A stretch of DNA of 64,000 bases from VAXT01 sp963698015. GTDB lineage: Bacteria; Actinomycetota; Thermoleophilia; Gaiellales; Gaiellaceae. The number at the start of each line of letters is the position of its first letter. The stretch's first letter is position 1. The notes beneath the pieces are model-generated. The model ran no database searches and was not told the DNA's origin. It worked only from the letters and a program-made list of their open reading frames with translations. Both the position numbers and the translations under genes were made by a program. The stretch is taken from NCBI GenBank assembly GCA_963698015.1, contig OY969109.1, positions 930,001 to 994,000 of the forward strand, written 5' to 3'. Shown here one piece after another: positions 48,122-55,747 of this stretch.

Positions 48122-48173
48122 GGGGGAAACTCCCGTTTCCCCCAGACCCCCTTCCCTGGTCCGCTTCGCGGAC
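48122..48173 (+). repeat. Two-hairpin REP-like element, copy R1 (intergenic)
   Basis: Hairpin 1 is GGGGGAAAC-TCCC-GTTTCCCCC (9-bp stem, 48122-48143). Hairpin 2 is GTCCGC-TTC-GCGGAC (48159-48173), and a pyrimidine-rich linker joins them. It lies in the 223-nt gap after fabF. The reverse complement of 51864-51916 is the same element with a compensatory stem change. Confidence 0.75.
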
Positions 48174-48229
48174 AAGCGCTCCGCACGAGTCGTTAGTCGA
48201 ACAACGGCTTGAGTACGGTTCAGAGATCC

Positions 48230-48895
48230 ATGACTGCTACGCGCTGGGCCACATTCGACTGTTACGGCACGCTGATCGACTGGAACCTCGGGATCCGGAC
48301 CGAGCTCGAGCGGCTGTTCGGCGTCCGGGAAGCGCCGCATCTCCTCGAGCGCTACCACGAGCTCGAGCCCGAGATTGAAGCGGAGCCCTTCCGCACCTAC
48401 CACCAGGTGCTCGAGCTCACGCTCGAGAGGCTCGCGCAGGAGGAAAGCCTCCAGCTCCCAGAGGGTGAAGCGGGAGCGCTCGCGAAGTCGCTTCGTGACT
48501 GGCCGCCGTTCCCGGAGGTGCCGGCCTCACTCGCCGAGCTCCGGAACCGCGGCTGGATGCTCGCGCTCCTCTCCAACACCGACCGCGACCTGATCGCCGC
48601 GTCGCAGAAGCTGCTCGGCGTCCCGGTCGACCTCGCGATCGTGGCCGAGGACGTCGGCTCCTACAAGCCCGCGCACGGGCACTGGGAGCGCTTCTTCGAG
48701 GCGACGACGGCGGACCGCGACACGCACGTCCACGTCGCGGCGAGCCTCTTCCACGACATCGCACCGGCCCGTGAGCTCGGGCTGCGCACGGTCTGGATCA
48801 ACCGCCTCGACGAACAGCCAGGGCCCAGGCCCGACCGCGAGCTGACCGACCTCGAGAACCTGCCGGACACACTCGACGAGCTCGTGCCGGCATGA
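48230..48895 (+). CDS. HAD-family hydrolase (haloacid dehalogenase type II)
   Basis: A 221-residue HAD-superfamily enzyme. Motif I has the nucleophile Asp (ATFDCYGTLID), motif II the threonine/serine (LALLSNTDRD), motif III the lysine (SYKPAHGHW), and motif IV acidic residues (AASLFHDIAPA). The cap region (about residues 25-95) resembles type II haloacid dehalogenases. I choose ATG 48230; a TTG 21 nt upstream is possible. Its end overlaps the GNAT gene by 4 nt. The substrate is unknown. Confidence 0.87.
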   Translation: MTATRWATFDCYGTLIDWNLGIRTELERLFGVREAPHLLERYHELEPEIEAEPFRTYHQVLELTLERLAQEESLQLPEGEAGALAKSLRDWPPFPEVPASLAELRNRGWMLALLSNTDRDLIAASQKLLGVPVDLAIVAEDVGSYKPAHGHWERFFEATTADRDTHVHVAASLFHDIAPARELGLRTVWINRLDEQPGPRPDRELTDLENLPDTLDELVPA

Positions 48896-49788
48896 CCACG
48901 ATTCGCCCTGCCCGTGAGGAGGACGTCGAGGCGGCCGCCGAGATGCTGAACGAGCACTCCCGCGGCCTCTACGGCACCGATGACCTCACGGCCGCCGACC
49001 TGCTCCAGTACTGGACGTCGCCGGACGTCGAGCTCGGCAAGGACATCCTGCTCGCCGAGGGCCAGGACGGGGACTTCGTCGGCTACGCGGATCTCGGTGT
49101 CCACGGAAACATGGTCTGGCTGGACGTCAGAGGCACCGATCCGGAAGCGCTTCCCGCTCTGTTAGAGGCGATCGAGCACCGGGCGGCGACCAAGGAGCCC
49201 GACAAGAAGCTCTGGGGCTACAGCTCGGCCGAGGACGCCCCGCTCAACGACCTGTTCGAGGGCACCGGCTACCGGCGGGCGCGTCACTCGTTCCGCATGC
49301 AGATCGACCTCGACGGGGATCAGCCTGCGGTCGAGTGGCCCGACGGCATCTCGGTCCGCACCGTGCGCGAGGACGAGGAGCGCCGCGTCTACGACGCGCA
49401 GATGGCGTCCTTCGCGGACACGTGGATGTTCGCCCCCGACCCGTACGAGAGCTGGCTGCACTGGATGGTCGAAACCCCGTCGTTCGATCGCTCCCTCTGG
49501 TTCATCGCGGAGGACGGAGGCGAGATCGCGGGGATCAGCCTGTCCCGAACGCCCGAGAACGAGCCGGGGCTCGGGTGGGTGAGCATCCTCGGTGTCCTCC
49601 CCGAGTACCGCCACCAGGGGCTCGGGCAGGCATTGCTCCGCCACACGTTCGCCGAGTTCGCGAGTCGCGGATTCGCGGCGGTCGGGCTTGGAGTCGACGC
49701 CGAGAACCCGACGGGCGCGGTTCGGCTCTACGAGCGGGCCGGGATGCACGTCGAGCGGACGAACCTGATCTTCGAGAAGGGTGGCTGA
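48892..49788 (+). CDS. Tandem GNAT-family N-acetyltransferase
   Basis: A 298-residue protein with two GNAT folds. The first half (residues 1-140; TTIRPAREEDVEAAAEML) is degenerate. The second half has the acetyl-CoA loop HQGLGQALLRHTF and ends VRLYERAGMHVERTN. The tandem arrangement recalls mycothiol synthase MshD and Eis-like proteins, but assignment to either is not supported. ATG 48892 overlaps the HAD gene by 4 nt. Confidence 0.85.
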   Translation: MTTIRPAREEDVEAAAEMLNEHSRGLYGTDDLTAADLLQYWTSPDVELGKDILLAEGQDGDFVGYADLGVHGNMVWLDVRGTDPEALPALLEAIEHRAATKEPDKKLWGYSSAEDAPLNDLFEGTGYRRARHSFRMQIDLDGDQPAVEWPDGISVRTVREDEERRVYDAQMASFADTWMFAPDPYESWLHWMVETPSFDRSLWFIAEDGGEIAGISLSRTPENEPGLGWVSILGVLPEYRHQGLGQALLRHTFAEFASRGFAAVGLGVDAENPTGAVRLYERAGMHVERTNLIFEKGG

Positions 49789-49843
49789 CGATGAGTTTTG
49801 GTTCGCCGCTGCGCGGCGCTCACTTTGGGCTACGCCGAAAAGG

Positions 49844-49849
49844 GATAAT
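49844..49849 (+). promoter_or_regulatory. -10 hexamer GATAAT before accD
   Basis: GGGATAATC lies 9 nt before the TTG at 49859, the spacing of a leaderless transcript. The upstream 70 nt (49789-49858) hold a small hairpin (CGCCGC-TG-CGCGGCG region near 49806-49819) and no gene. A good -35 is not visible. Confidence 0.45.
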
Positions 49850-49858
49850 CGGGGCGTC

Positions 49859-50710
49859 TTGGCCGAGCCCCGCATAGACGTCTCGATCGAGCACAAGCAT
49901 CGCCCCGAGAACTCGGACGGAGCGGGACAGCACCCGAACACGTGCCCGTCCTGCGGCTCGCACTACCGCAACGACGAGCTCGAGGCGAACCTCCGCGTCT
50001 GCCCGCAGTGCGGCCACCACTTCCCGGTCCGCGCCCGCGAGCGCATCGCGCAGCTCGTGGACACGGGGACGTTCCAGGAGGAGGCCGTCGAGCTGCGGTC
50101 GGAGGACCCGCTCGCCTTCTTCGACCTGCGCCCGTACACGGAGCGGCTCGCGGAGGCTGAGATCTCGACCGGCCTCGGCGACGCGATGGTGATCGGAAGC
50201 GCCGCGATCGAGAACGAGGCGTGCGAGCTCGCGGTCATGGACTTCGGCTTCATGGGCGGCTCGATGGGCAGCGTCGTCGGCGAGAAGCTCACCCGCGCCG
50301 CGGACAGCGCCGTCGAGCGCAAGGTGCCCCTCGTCGCGGTCACGGCATCGGGCGGGGCGAGGATGCAGGAGGGAATTCTGTCGCTCATGCAGTTGCCCAA
50401 GACCGTCTGCGCGATCGAGGACCTACGCGACGCACGGTGCGGGTTCATCAGCGTCATGACCCACCCCACCACCGCCGGCGTCCTGGCCAGCTTCGCGAGC
50501 CTCGGCGACATCATCGTCTCCGAGCCCGGAGCGCTGCTCGCGTTCACGGGCCCGCGTGTCGTCCAGCAGACGACGCGCGAGAAGCTTCCCGAGGACTTCG
50601 GGCGCGCCGAGTCCAACCTCCGCTTCGGCCACCTCGACGCGATCCTGCCCAGAACCGAGCTCCGCCCCTTCCTCGGCCGCGCTCTGCGACTCTTCAGTAA
50701 TGCCCGGTGA
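49859..50710 (+). CDS. accD: Acetyl-CoA carboxylase carboxyltransferase beta subunit AccD
   Basis: A 283-residue subunit that, with AccA, moves CO2 from carboxybiotin to acetyl-CoA. A four-cysteine zinc ribbon (CPSCGSHY ... CPQCGHHF) at about residues 24-48 is followed by the crotonase-type carboxyltransferase core (FGFMGGSMGSVVGEKL, TASGGARMQEG). TTG 49859 is chosen because an upstream extension to 49781 crosses a promoter-like sequence and is not conserved. AccA overlaps its end by 11 nt. Confidence 0.93.
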   Translation: MAEPRIDVSIEHKHRPENSDGAGQHPNTCPSCGSHYRNDELEANLRVCPQCGHHFPVRARERIAQLVDTGTFQEEAVELRSEDPLAFFDLRPYTERLAEAEISTGLGDAMVIGSAAIENEACELAVMDFGFMGGSMGSVVGEKLTRAADSAVERKVPLVAVTASGGARMQEGILSLMQLPKTVCAIEDLRDARCGFISVMTHPTTAGVLASFASLGDIIVSEPGALLAFTGPRVVQQTTREKLPEDFGRAESNLRFGHLDAILPRTELRPFLGRALRLFSNAR

Positions 50711-51668
50711 AGACGAACGACATCTCCGCGAGCGGCTGAGCAAGCTGCGCGGACTGCCGCTCCTTCGGGGCACACGGCTGTCCGGCGACGCCGACCGACT
50801 GCAGAAGCAGCTCGACCGGATGGAGGACGAGCCGTCCCACGAGGAGATCTGGCGGTCGGTCGACCTCGCGCGCCACTCGCAGCGGCCGTACACGCTCGAT
50901 TACGTGGAGCGGCTGTTCGAGGACTTCGTCGAGCTGCACGGAGATCGCGCTCGTGCAGAGGACCCGGCCCTCGTGACCGGCCTCGCGCGCTTCGGAGGAC
51001 GGACGGTCGCGATCATCGGCCAGCAGAAGGGCCGCGACATCAACGAGCGTAGGCGCCGCAACTTCGGGATGGCGCATCCGGAGGGCTATCGCAAGGGGAT
51101 GCGCCTGATGGAGGTCGCGCAGCGGCACGGGTTCCCGATCGTCACGTTCCTCGACTCGCCGGGCGCGTACCCGGGCGTGGCCGCCGAGCAGCATGGCCAG
51201 GGCGGCGCGATCGCCCGCTCGCAGGCGCTGATGGCGCGGCTGGCCGTCCCGCTCGTCTCGTGCATCATCGGCGAGGGGAACTCGGGCGGTGCGATTGCGA
51301 TCGGGCTCGTCGACCGTGTGCTGATGCAGGAGAACGCGATCTACAGCGTGATCTCACCCGAGGGCTGCGCGGCGATCCTCTGGCGCGACGACGCAGAGAA
51401 GGTGAAGGCCGCGGTCGCGCTCAAGCCCGACGCGGCGCACTGCCTCGAGCTGGGCGTCATCGACGAGATCGTCCCGGAGCCGCAGGGCGGCGCGCACCTG
51501 AACCCGGACGAGGCGGCCCGCATGCTCGGACAGGCGCTGGGCCGCACCCTCGACGAGTTGTCCGTGGTGCCCGGCGGGGAACTTCGTGCACAACGTCGCG
51601 AGCGCTACCGCCGGATCGGGATTTACACCGCTGGAACGACAGAACCCGCTCTACGAAGCGGTTCCTGA
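50700..51668 (+). CDS. accA: Acetyl-CoA carboxylase carboxyltransferase alpha subunit AccA
   Basis: A 322-residue partner of AccD. It has YVERLFEDFVELHGDRA, IGQQKGRD, NFGMAHPEGYRK, FLDSPGAYPG and GEGNSGGAIAIG, all typical of AccA. ATG 50700 lies inside the accD stop region (11-nt overlap), giving translational coupling and a 1:1 ratio. AccB and AccC are not in the window. Separate AccA/AccD is the E. coli/Firmicutes arrangement, whereas many actinobacteria use fused acyl-CoA carboxylase subunits. Confidence 0.94.
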   Translation: MPGEDERHLRERLSKLRGLPLLRGTRLSGDADRLQKQLDRMEDEPSHEEIWRSVDLARHSQRPYTLDYVERLFEDFVELHGDRARAEDPALVTGLARFGGRTVAIIGQQKGRDINERRRRNFGMAHPEGYRKGMRLMEVAQRHGFPIVTFLDSPGAYPGVAAEQHGQGGAIARSQALMARLAVPLVSCIIGEGNSGGAIAIGLVDRVLMQENAIYSVISPEGCAAILWRDDAEKVKAAVALKPDAAHCLELGVIDEIVPEPQGGAHLNPDEAARMLGQALGRTLDELSVVPGGELRAQRRERYRRIGIYTAGTTEPALRSGS

Positions 51669-51671
51669 CGG

Positions 51672-51714
51672 TTTTCCACAGAGACCGCCGGTTCGACTAT
51701 CCACAGCATCCACA
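51672..51714 (+). other. Cluster of DnaA-box-like sequences outside oriC
   Basis: TTTTCCACA (51672-51680), CTATCCACA (51697-51705) and GCATCCACA (51706-51714) lie in the same orientation within 43 nt of the accA-ligD gap. The first two differ from TTATCCACA at one base, and the third at two. They could titrate DnaA or mark a DnaA-regulated promoter for ligD. Confidence 0.45.
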
Positions 51715-51785
51715 GTGTTTTCAACGGCCCCGGGGCCGGCGCAAAGGCCGACTCCCCGCAAGCGCAACAGGCAAGCTAGCCCGCG

Positions 51786-53927
51786 ATGCCAAAAGAGAAG
51801 CTCGCCGAGTACAAGCGCAAGCGCGACCCGAAGAAGACTCCGGAGCCGGCGGTGGAGCCGCCTGTCCGCGGAAGCGGACGAGGGGAGGGGGTCCGGGGGA
51901 ACCGGGAGGTTCCCCCGGGGCAGAAGAAGTCGACTCGTCGAAGGAAGGCGCCGATCTTCGTCATCCAGAGGCATGCAGCCCGGAGCCTGCACTACGACTT
52001 CCGGCTGGAGCGAAACGGCGCGCTCGCCAGCTGGGCCGTGCCCAAGGGCCCGCCGCTCGAGCCCGGCCAGCAGCACCTGGCCGTTCACGTCGAGGATCAC
52101 CCGCTCGAGTACGCGACCTTCGAGGGCGAGATCCCCAAGGGCGAGTACGGCGGGGGCACGGTCGAGATCTGGGACACGGGCACGTACGAGCTCGTCGAGG
52201 AGAAGAAGAACGGCGGCCTCACGGTCCGGCTGCACGGTGAACGGCTCAAGGGGACCTATGCGCTCGTCCCGGCGAAGCTCTCGGGCGATCCGAAGAACTG
52301 GCTGATCCTGCGCAAGAAGGACGACACGGCACCCGCCGCGCGAACGCCGAGGCGCTACCGGCCGATGCTCGCGACGCCCGCCGAGGACGTGCCGACCGGC
52401 GACTGGCTCTACGAGATCAAGTGGGACGGCTACCGGATCGTGGCCACGGTCTCGGGCGGCGATCCCGAGCTGCGCACGCGCAAGGACCAGGACTACACGA
52501 AGCGCTTCGAGAACGTCGCCAAGGAGCTCGTCAAGGCGGCGAAGACCCCCGACTGCGTCGTCGACGGCGAGGTCTGCGCGCTCGACGAGGATGGACGGCC
52601 GAGCTTCTCGGCGATGCAGCAGGGCAAGCCGGGGACGCCGATCGTCTACTACGTCTTCGACCTGCTCGAGGTCGACGGCGAGCCGCTGACCGAGCTCCCA
52701 CTCGAGGAGCGGCGCGCGCGGCTCGAGAAGCTCCTCGACAAGCGGAACAGGACGGTTCGGTTCTCGGAGACCTTCGACGACGGCGACGCGCTGCTGACCG
52801 CGGCCAATCAGCAGGGCCTCGAGGGGATCGTGGCCAAGCGCCTGGGCTCGAAGTACCTCTCCGGAAGGCGCTCACGGGAGTGGCTGAAGATCAAGGGCCA
52901 CGGGCGGCAGGAGTTCGTGATCGCCGGCTATACACGCGGGAAGGGCAGGCGCCAGGGGACGCTCGGCTCGCTCGTGCTCGCGACCTACGAGGGCGGTGAC
53001 CTCGCCTACGTCGGAAACGTGGGCACCGGGTTCAACGACCGCGAGATCGATCGGCTCCTCGAGAAGCTGAAGCCGCTCGAGCGGGACACGCCTCCGTTCA
53101 GGGAGGCGCCGAAGATGCCGCGTATCAGGAAGGGCGACGTCATCTGGGTCGAGCCGAAGCTCGTCGCCGAGGTCGAGTTCGTCGAGTGGACGCACGACGG
53201 CCATCTGCGCGCGCCCTCGTACAAGGGCCTGCGCGAGGACAAGGATCCGACCGAGGTTCGGCGCGAGGAGCCGGAGTCGTTCCCCGCCGAGATCCGCAAG
53301 GGCAAGCGCGTCTTCAAGCCGTCGAACGTCGACAAGCTCTTCTGGCCGGACGAGGGGATCACCAAAGGGGACCTGCTCTCGTACTACCACCGGGTCGCGC
53401 CGGCCCTGATCCCGCACCTCAAGGACCGCCCGTTCACGCTGAAGCGCTACCCCGACGGGTGGCAGGGCAAGTTCTTCTTCCAGAAGGACGCGCCGAAAGG
53501 GATGCCCGACTGGATCCCGAGGGCGTCGATCGTGGTCACCACGCGGGACAAGCCGCGGCAGCGCCGGCGCATCGAAGCGCCTCTCGTCAACGACGAGCTC
53601 GCGCTGCTCTGGATGGTGAACATGGGCTGCATCGATCTGAACGCGTGGTACTCGCGGATCGACAAGCCCGATCGACCCGACTTCGTGCTCTTCGATCTCG
53701 ACCCCTCGCCCGATGTCGGTTTCGCGGAGACGATCGAGGTCGCACTGCTCGTCAAGCAGGCGTTGGAGACGCTCGAGCTGAAGAGCGTCGTCAAGACGAG
53801 CGGCTCCGAGGGCATCCACATCCTCGTCCCGGTCGCGCGCCGGCACACGTATGCGGACACGCGCGAGTTCTCGGCGATCGTCGCCAACGCGCTCGCGCGC
53901 ACGCACCGCGGGCCTCGTCACGACTGA
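51786..53927 (+). CDS. ligD: ATP-dependent DNA ligase D, PE-LIG-POL, frameshifted near the end
   Basis: A 713-residue frame covering most of LigD, the non-homologous end-joining enzyme that works with Ku. A 3'-phosphoesterase domain spans about residues 55-180 (FVIQRHAARSLHYDFRLE, PKGEYGGGTVEIWD). The ligase domain spans about 190-480, with nucleotidylation Lys212 in EIKWDGYR. The polymerase domain begins at about 500 (NVDKLFWPDEG, metal site in LFDLDPSPD). The frame stops at 53927, and the missing polymerase end is in the next frame (53911-54195). Residues 27-44 are encoded by a REP-like repeat (R2). No ku gene is in the window. The start is ATG 51786. Confidence 0.9.
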   Translation: MPKEKLAEYKRKRDPKKTPEPAVEPPVRGSGRGEGVRGNREVPPGQKKSTRRRKAPIFVIQRHAARSLHYDFRLERNGALASWAVPKGPPLEPGQQHLAVHVEDHPLEYATFEGEIPKGEYGGGTVEIWDTGTYELVEEKKNGGLTVRLHGERLKGTYALVPAKLSGDPKNWLILRKKDDTAPAARTPRRYRPMLATPAEDVPTGDWLYEIKWDGYRIVATVSGGDPELRTRKDQDYTKRFENVAKELVKAAKTPDCVVDGEVCALDEDGRPSFSAMQQGKPGTPIVYYVFDLLEVDGEPLTELPLEERRARLEKLLDKRNRTVRFSETFDDGDALLTAANQQGLEGIVAKRLGSKYLSGRRSREWLKIKGHGRQEFVIAGYTRGKGRRQGTLGSLVLATYEGGDLAYVGNVGTGFNDREIDRLLEKLKPLERDTPPFREAPKMPRIRKGDVIWVEPKLVAEVEFVEWTHDGHLRAPSYKGLREDKDPTEVRREEPESFPAEIRKGKRVFKPSNVDKLFWPDEGITKGDLLSYYHRVAPALIPHLKDRPFTLKRYPDGWQGKFFFQKDAPKGMPDWIPRASIVVTTRDKPRQRRRIEAPLVNDELALLWMVNMGCIDLNAWYSRIDKPDRPDFVLFDLDPSPDVGFAETIEVALLVKQALETLELKSVVKTSGSEGIHILVPVARRHTYADTREFSAIVANALARTHRGPRHD
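51864..51916 (-). repeat. Two-hairpin REP-like element, copy R2 (inside ligD)
   Basis: Read on the minus strand it is GGGGGAACC-TCCC-GGTTCCCCC, a pyrimidine-rich linker and GTCCGC-TTCC-GCGGAC, the same layout as R1 at 48122-48173. One stem pair differs in both arms (A-T in R1, C-G here). It adds a Gly/Arg-rich segment to LigD residues 27-44, between the start and the phosphoesterase domain, without breaking the frame. Confidence 0.75.
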
Positions 53928-54195
53928 GTGGACGCGGGCGAAGCGCCGGGGCGTGCTGATCGACTCGAACCAGAACGGCGAGGGAAAGACGATCGCGTCC
54001 GTCTACTCGGTGCGCCCGAAGGCAGGGGCGTCGGTCTCGACGCCTCTTCGCTGGGACGAGGTCGACCGGTCACTCGATCCGGCCTCGTTCACGATGGACG
54101 AGGTGCTGCGCAGGGTCGAGAAGCACGGCGACCTGTTCGCGGACGTGCTGACGACGAAGCAGTCCTTGACCGCTGCGTTGAAGACGCTGCGCTAG
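53911..54195 (+). pseudogene. ligD: C-terminal end of LigD polymerase domain in shifted frame
   Basis: About 94 residues reading GLVTTEWTRAKRRGVLIDSNQNG, then GKTIASVYSVRPKAGASVSTPL (two adjacent segments) and RWDEVDRSL. This is the expected end of the LigD polymerase domain, including the conserved DSNQN and SVRPxxGASVSTPL blocks. It joins the upstream frame at about 53905-53912, where CACCGCGGGCC appears to carry one extra base relative to an in-frame CACCCGGGCC. Either ligD is disrupted, or the base is an assembly error, or ribosomes shift frame there. Confidence 0.88.
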
Positions 54196-54278
54196 GAGGG
54201 TTTGGCGGAATGTTGCTCGCCGCCGGGGCGAGCAGCGCGGCCCGGGGGCTCAGACCATATTTCGCCAAACCCTCCTAG
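54192..54278. terminator. 87-nt inverted-repeat element between convergent ligD and HD-GYP genes
   Basis: CTAGGAGGGTTTGGCG (54192-54207) and CGCCAAACCCTCCTAG (54263-54278) are perfect 16-bp terminal inverted repeats. Inside is a GCTCGCC-GCCGG-GGCGAGC hairpin. The left repeat contains the ligD stop and the right one abuts the HD-GYP stop. It likely ends both convergent transcripts. Its MITE-like form (long terminal repeats, short core) suggests a mobile origin. Confidence 0.6.
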
Positions 54279-54279
54279 A

Positions 54280-55683
54280 TCAGACGGCCACTGCCGTGGG
54301 CGCGAGCTCGGCCGCGAGCACTCGCTCCAGCGCTGAGACGCACTTGCCGTCGAACGACGTCCCGCTCTCGTCGCGCAGCAACTTGAGCGCGCGCTCGTGC
54401 GACCAGGCGTCGCGGTAGACGCGCGTGGAGATCAAGGCGTCGTACACGTCGCACACGGCGAGGATCCGGACGTCGAGGGAGATCAGCGACCCCTCTGCTC
54501 CGTGGGGATAGCCGGAGCCGTCGAGTCGTTCGTGGTGGCTGCGGACGAGGTGCCTCACCTCCTCGCCGAAGCCGAGGTCGATCAGCATCCGGTCGCCCCA
54601 CTCCGGGTGCCGCTTGATCAGCTCGAACTCCTCGTCGGTCAGGGGGCCGGGCTTCTGAAGGATCTCGTCGGGCACCGAGAGCTTGCCGATGTCGTGCACG
54701 AGGGCTCCCGTCGCCAGGGCGCGCAGCCGGCCGCCGGTCAGGCCGAGCGCCTCGCCGACCTGTACCGCTCGGAGGGCGACGCGCCGCGTGTGCTCCTCTG
54801 TGTACTCGTCCTTGCGGGCCAGGCTGAGCGTGAGCGCGCGCACGTGAGAGCCGAGGAACGCCTCCTCGGCCTGCACGAGGTCGGCGCCGCAGACATCGCC
54901 GACGAGCGGCCGAGACTGGGCGGAGCGCCGAAGGTCGAGCGCGACCGGCACCGCGACGACGAGGATTCCGAGCAGCTCGAATCCGTGGCCCATCCACCAG
55001 CCGAGCTGCATGTAGGTGAGCAGCATCGCGGGAGGCAGGGCCGCGGCGAGCCAGACGATCCCGACGGCGACCACCAGGTCTGCGCTTCGCCGCGTGAGCA
55101 GGAACGTTCTGAGCGCCCGTGCGGCCAGGAGGCCGAACAGGACCAGTCCGACGAAGAGGGCCGCAAGCGCTTCCGGGCTACCGGGCGCGGGCACGTCCGG
55201 GACGGCACTGGGGACGAGCATCCCGACGGCGCCGAGCGCGATCACGGATGCCAGCAGGACGATCTGGAGCACGATCAGCGGCCGCACGCTCTTCGGCCTG
55301 CGCAGAGCCGGGAGCGCCGACAGTGCGAGCACCGCGGCGCCGACGGGGAGCGTCGCGCCGCCCGTGAAGGCGATGACGCCGTTGTAGCCGATGAGAACGC
55401 CCGGAGTCGCGAGGCCGTGGATCGCGAGCAGCGACGCCATGACCGAGAACGCGGTTCCGACGAGGACGGTGCGTCCGTCGCCCCGCCGAGCACTCTGAAT
55501 CGTGAGCGCCAGCGATGCGAGCGCGGCCGTGAGGGCCGTCAACCCGACGCCGGCGAAGTGGACACTGCTGCTGAACATCACGTGCCGGTGCCCGTACACG
55601 CGCTGCAGGACGAACGGGATCAGCGCCGCCAGGATTCCGAGCGCGAGGACCGGCACGACCTGCCGGGTCGAACTTCGCCGCAT
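54280..55683 (-). CDS. Membrane HD-GYP domain protein (putative c-di-GMP phosphodiesterase)
   Basis: A 467-residue protein. About seven hydrophobic helices (residues 8-250) form a membrane sensor-like region, and then an HD-GYP domain follows (about 275-455). The metal dyad is in LVHDIGKLSVPDEIL, and the second signature is HHERLDGSGYPHG, with the GYP triplet intact. The domain starts with ALTLSLARKDEYTEEHTRRV, as in active enzymes. ATG 55683 has a CGAGGA Shine-Dalgarno. It should degrade cyclic di-GMP or a related dinucleotide; the membrane ligand is unknown. Confidence 0.9.
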   Translation of the reverse strand: MRRSSTRQVVPVLALGILAALIPFVLQRVYGHRHVMFSSSVHFAGVGLTALTAALASLALTIQSARRGDGRTVLVGTAFSVMASLLAIHGLATPGVLIGYNGVIAFTGGATLPVGAAVLALSALPALRRPKSVRPLIVLQIVLLASVIALGAVGMLVPSAVPDVPAPGSPEALAALFVGLVLFGLLAARALRTFLLTRRSADLVVAVGIVWLAAALPPAMLLTYMQLGWWMGHGFELLGILVVAVPVALDLRRSAQSRPLVGDVCGADLVQAEEAFLGSHVRALTLSLARKDEYTEEHTRRVALRAVQVGEALGLTGGRLRALATGALVHDIGKLSVPDEILQKPGPLTDEEFELIKRHPEWGDRMLIDLGFGEEVRHLVRSHHERLDGSGYPHGAEGSLISLDVRILAVCDVYDALISTRVYRDAWSHERALKLLRDESGTSFDGKCVSALERVLAAELAPTAVAV

Positions 55684-55747
55684 TCCTCGAACGAAAGGGC
55701 CGCCTTCGGGTCCATGCCTCCCTCTGGCGGGGGATGTTTCGAGGCCT

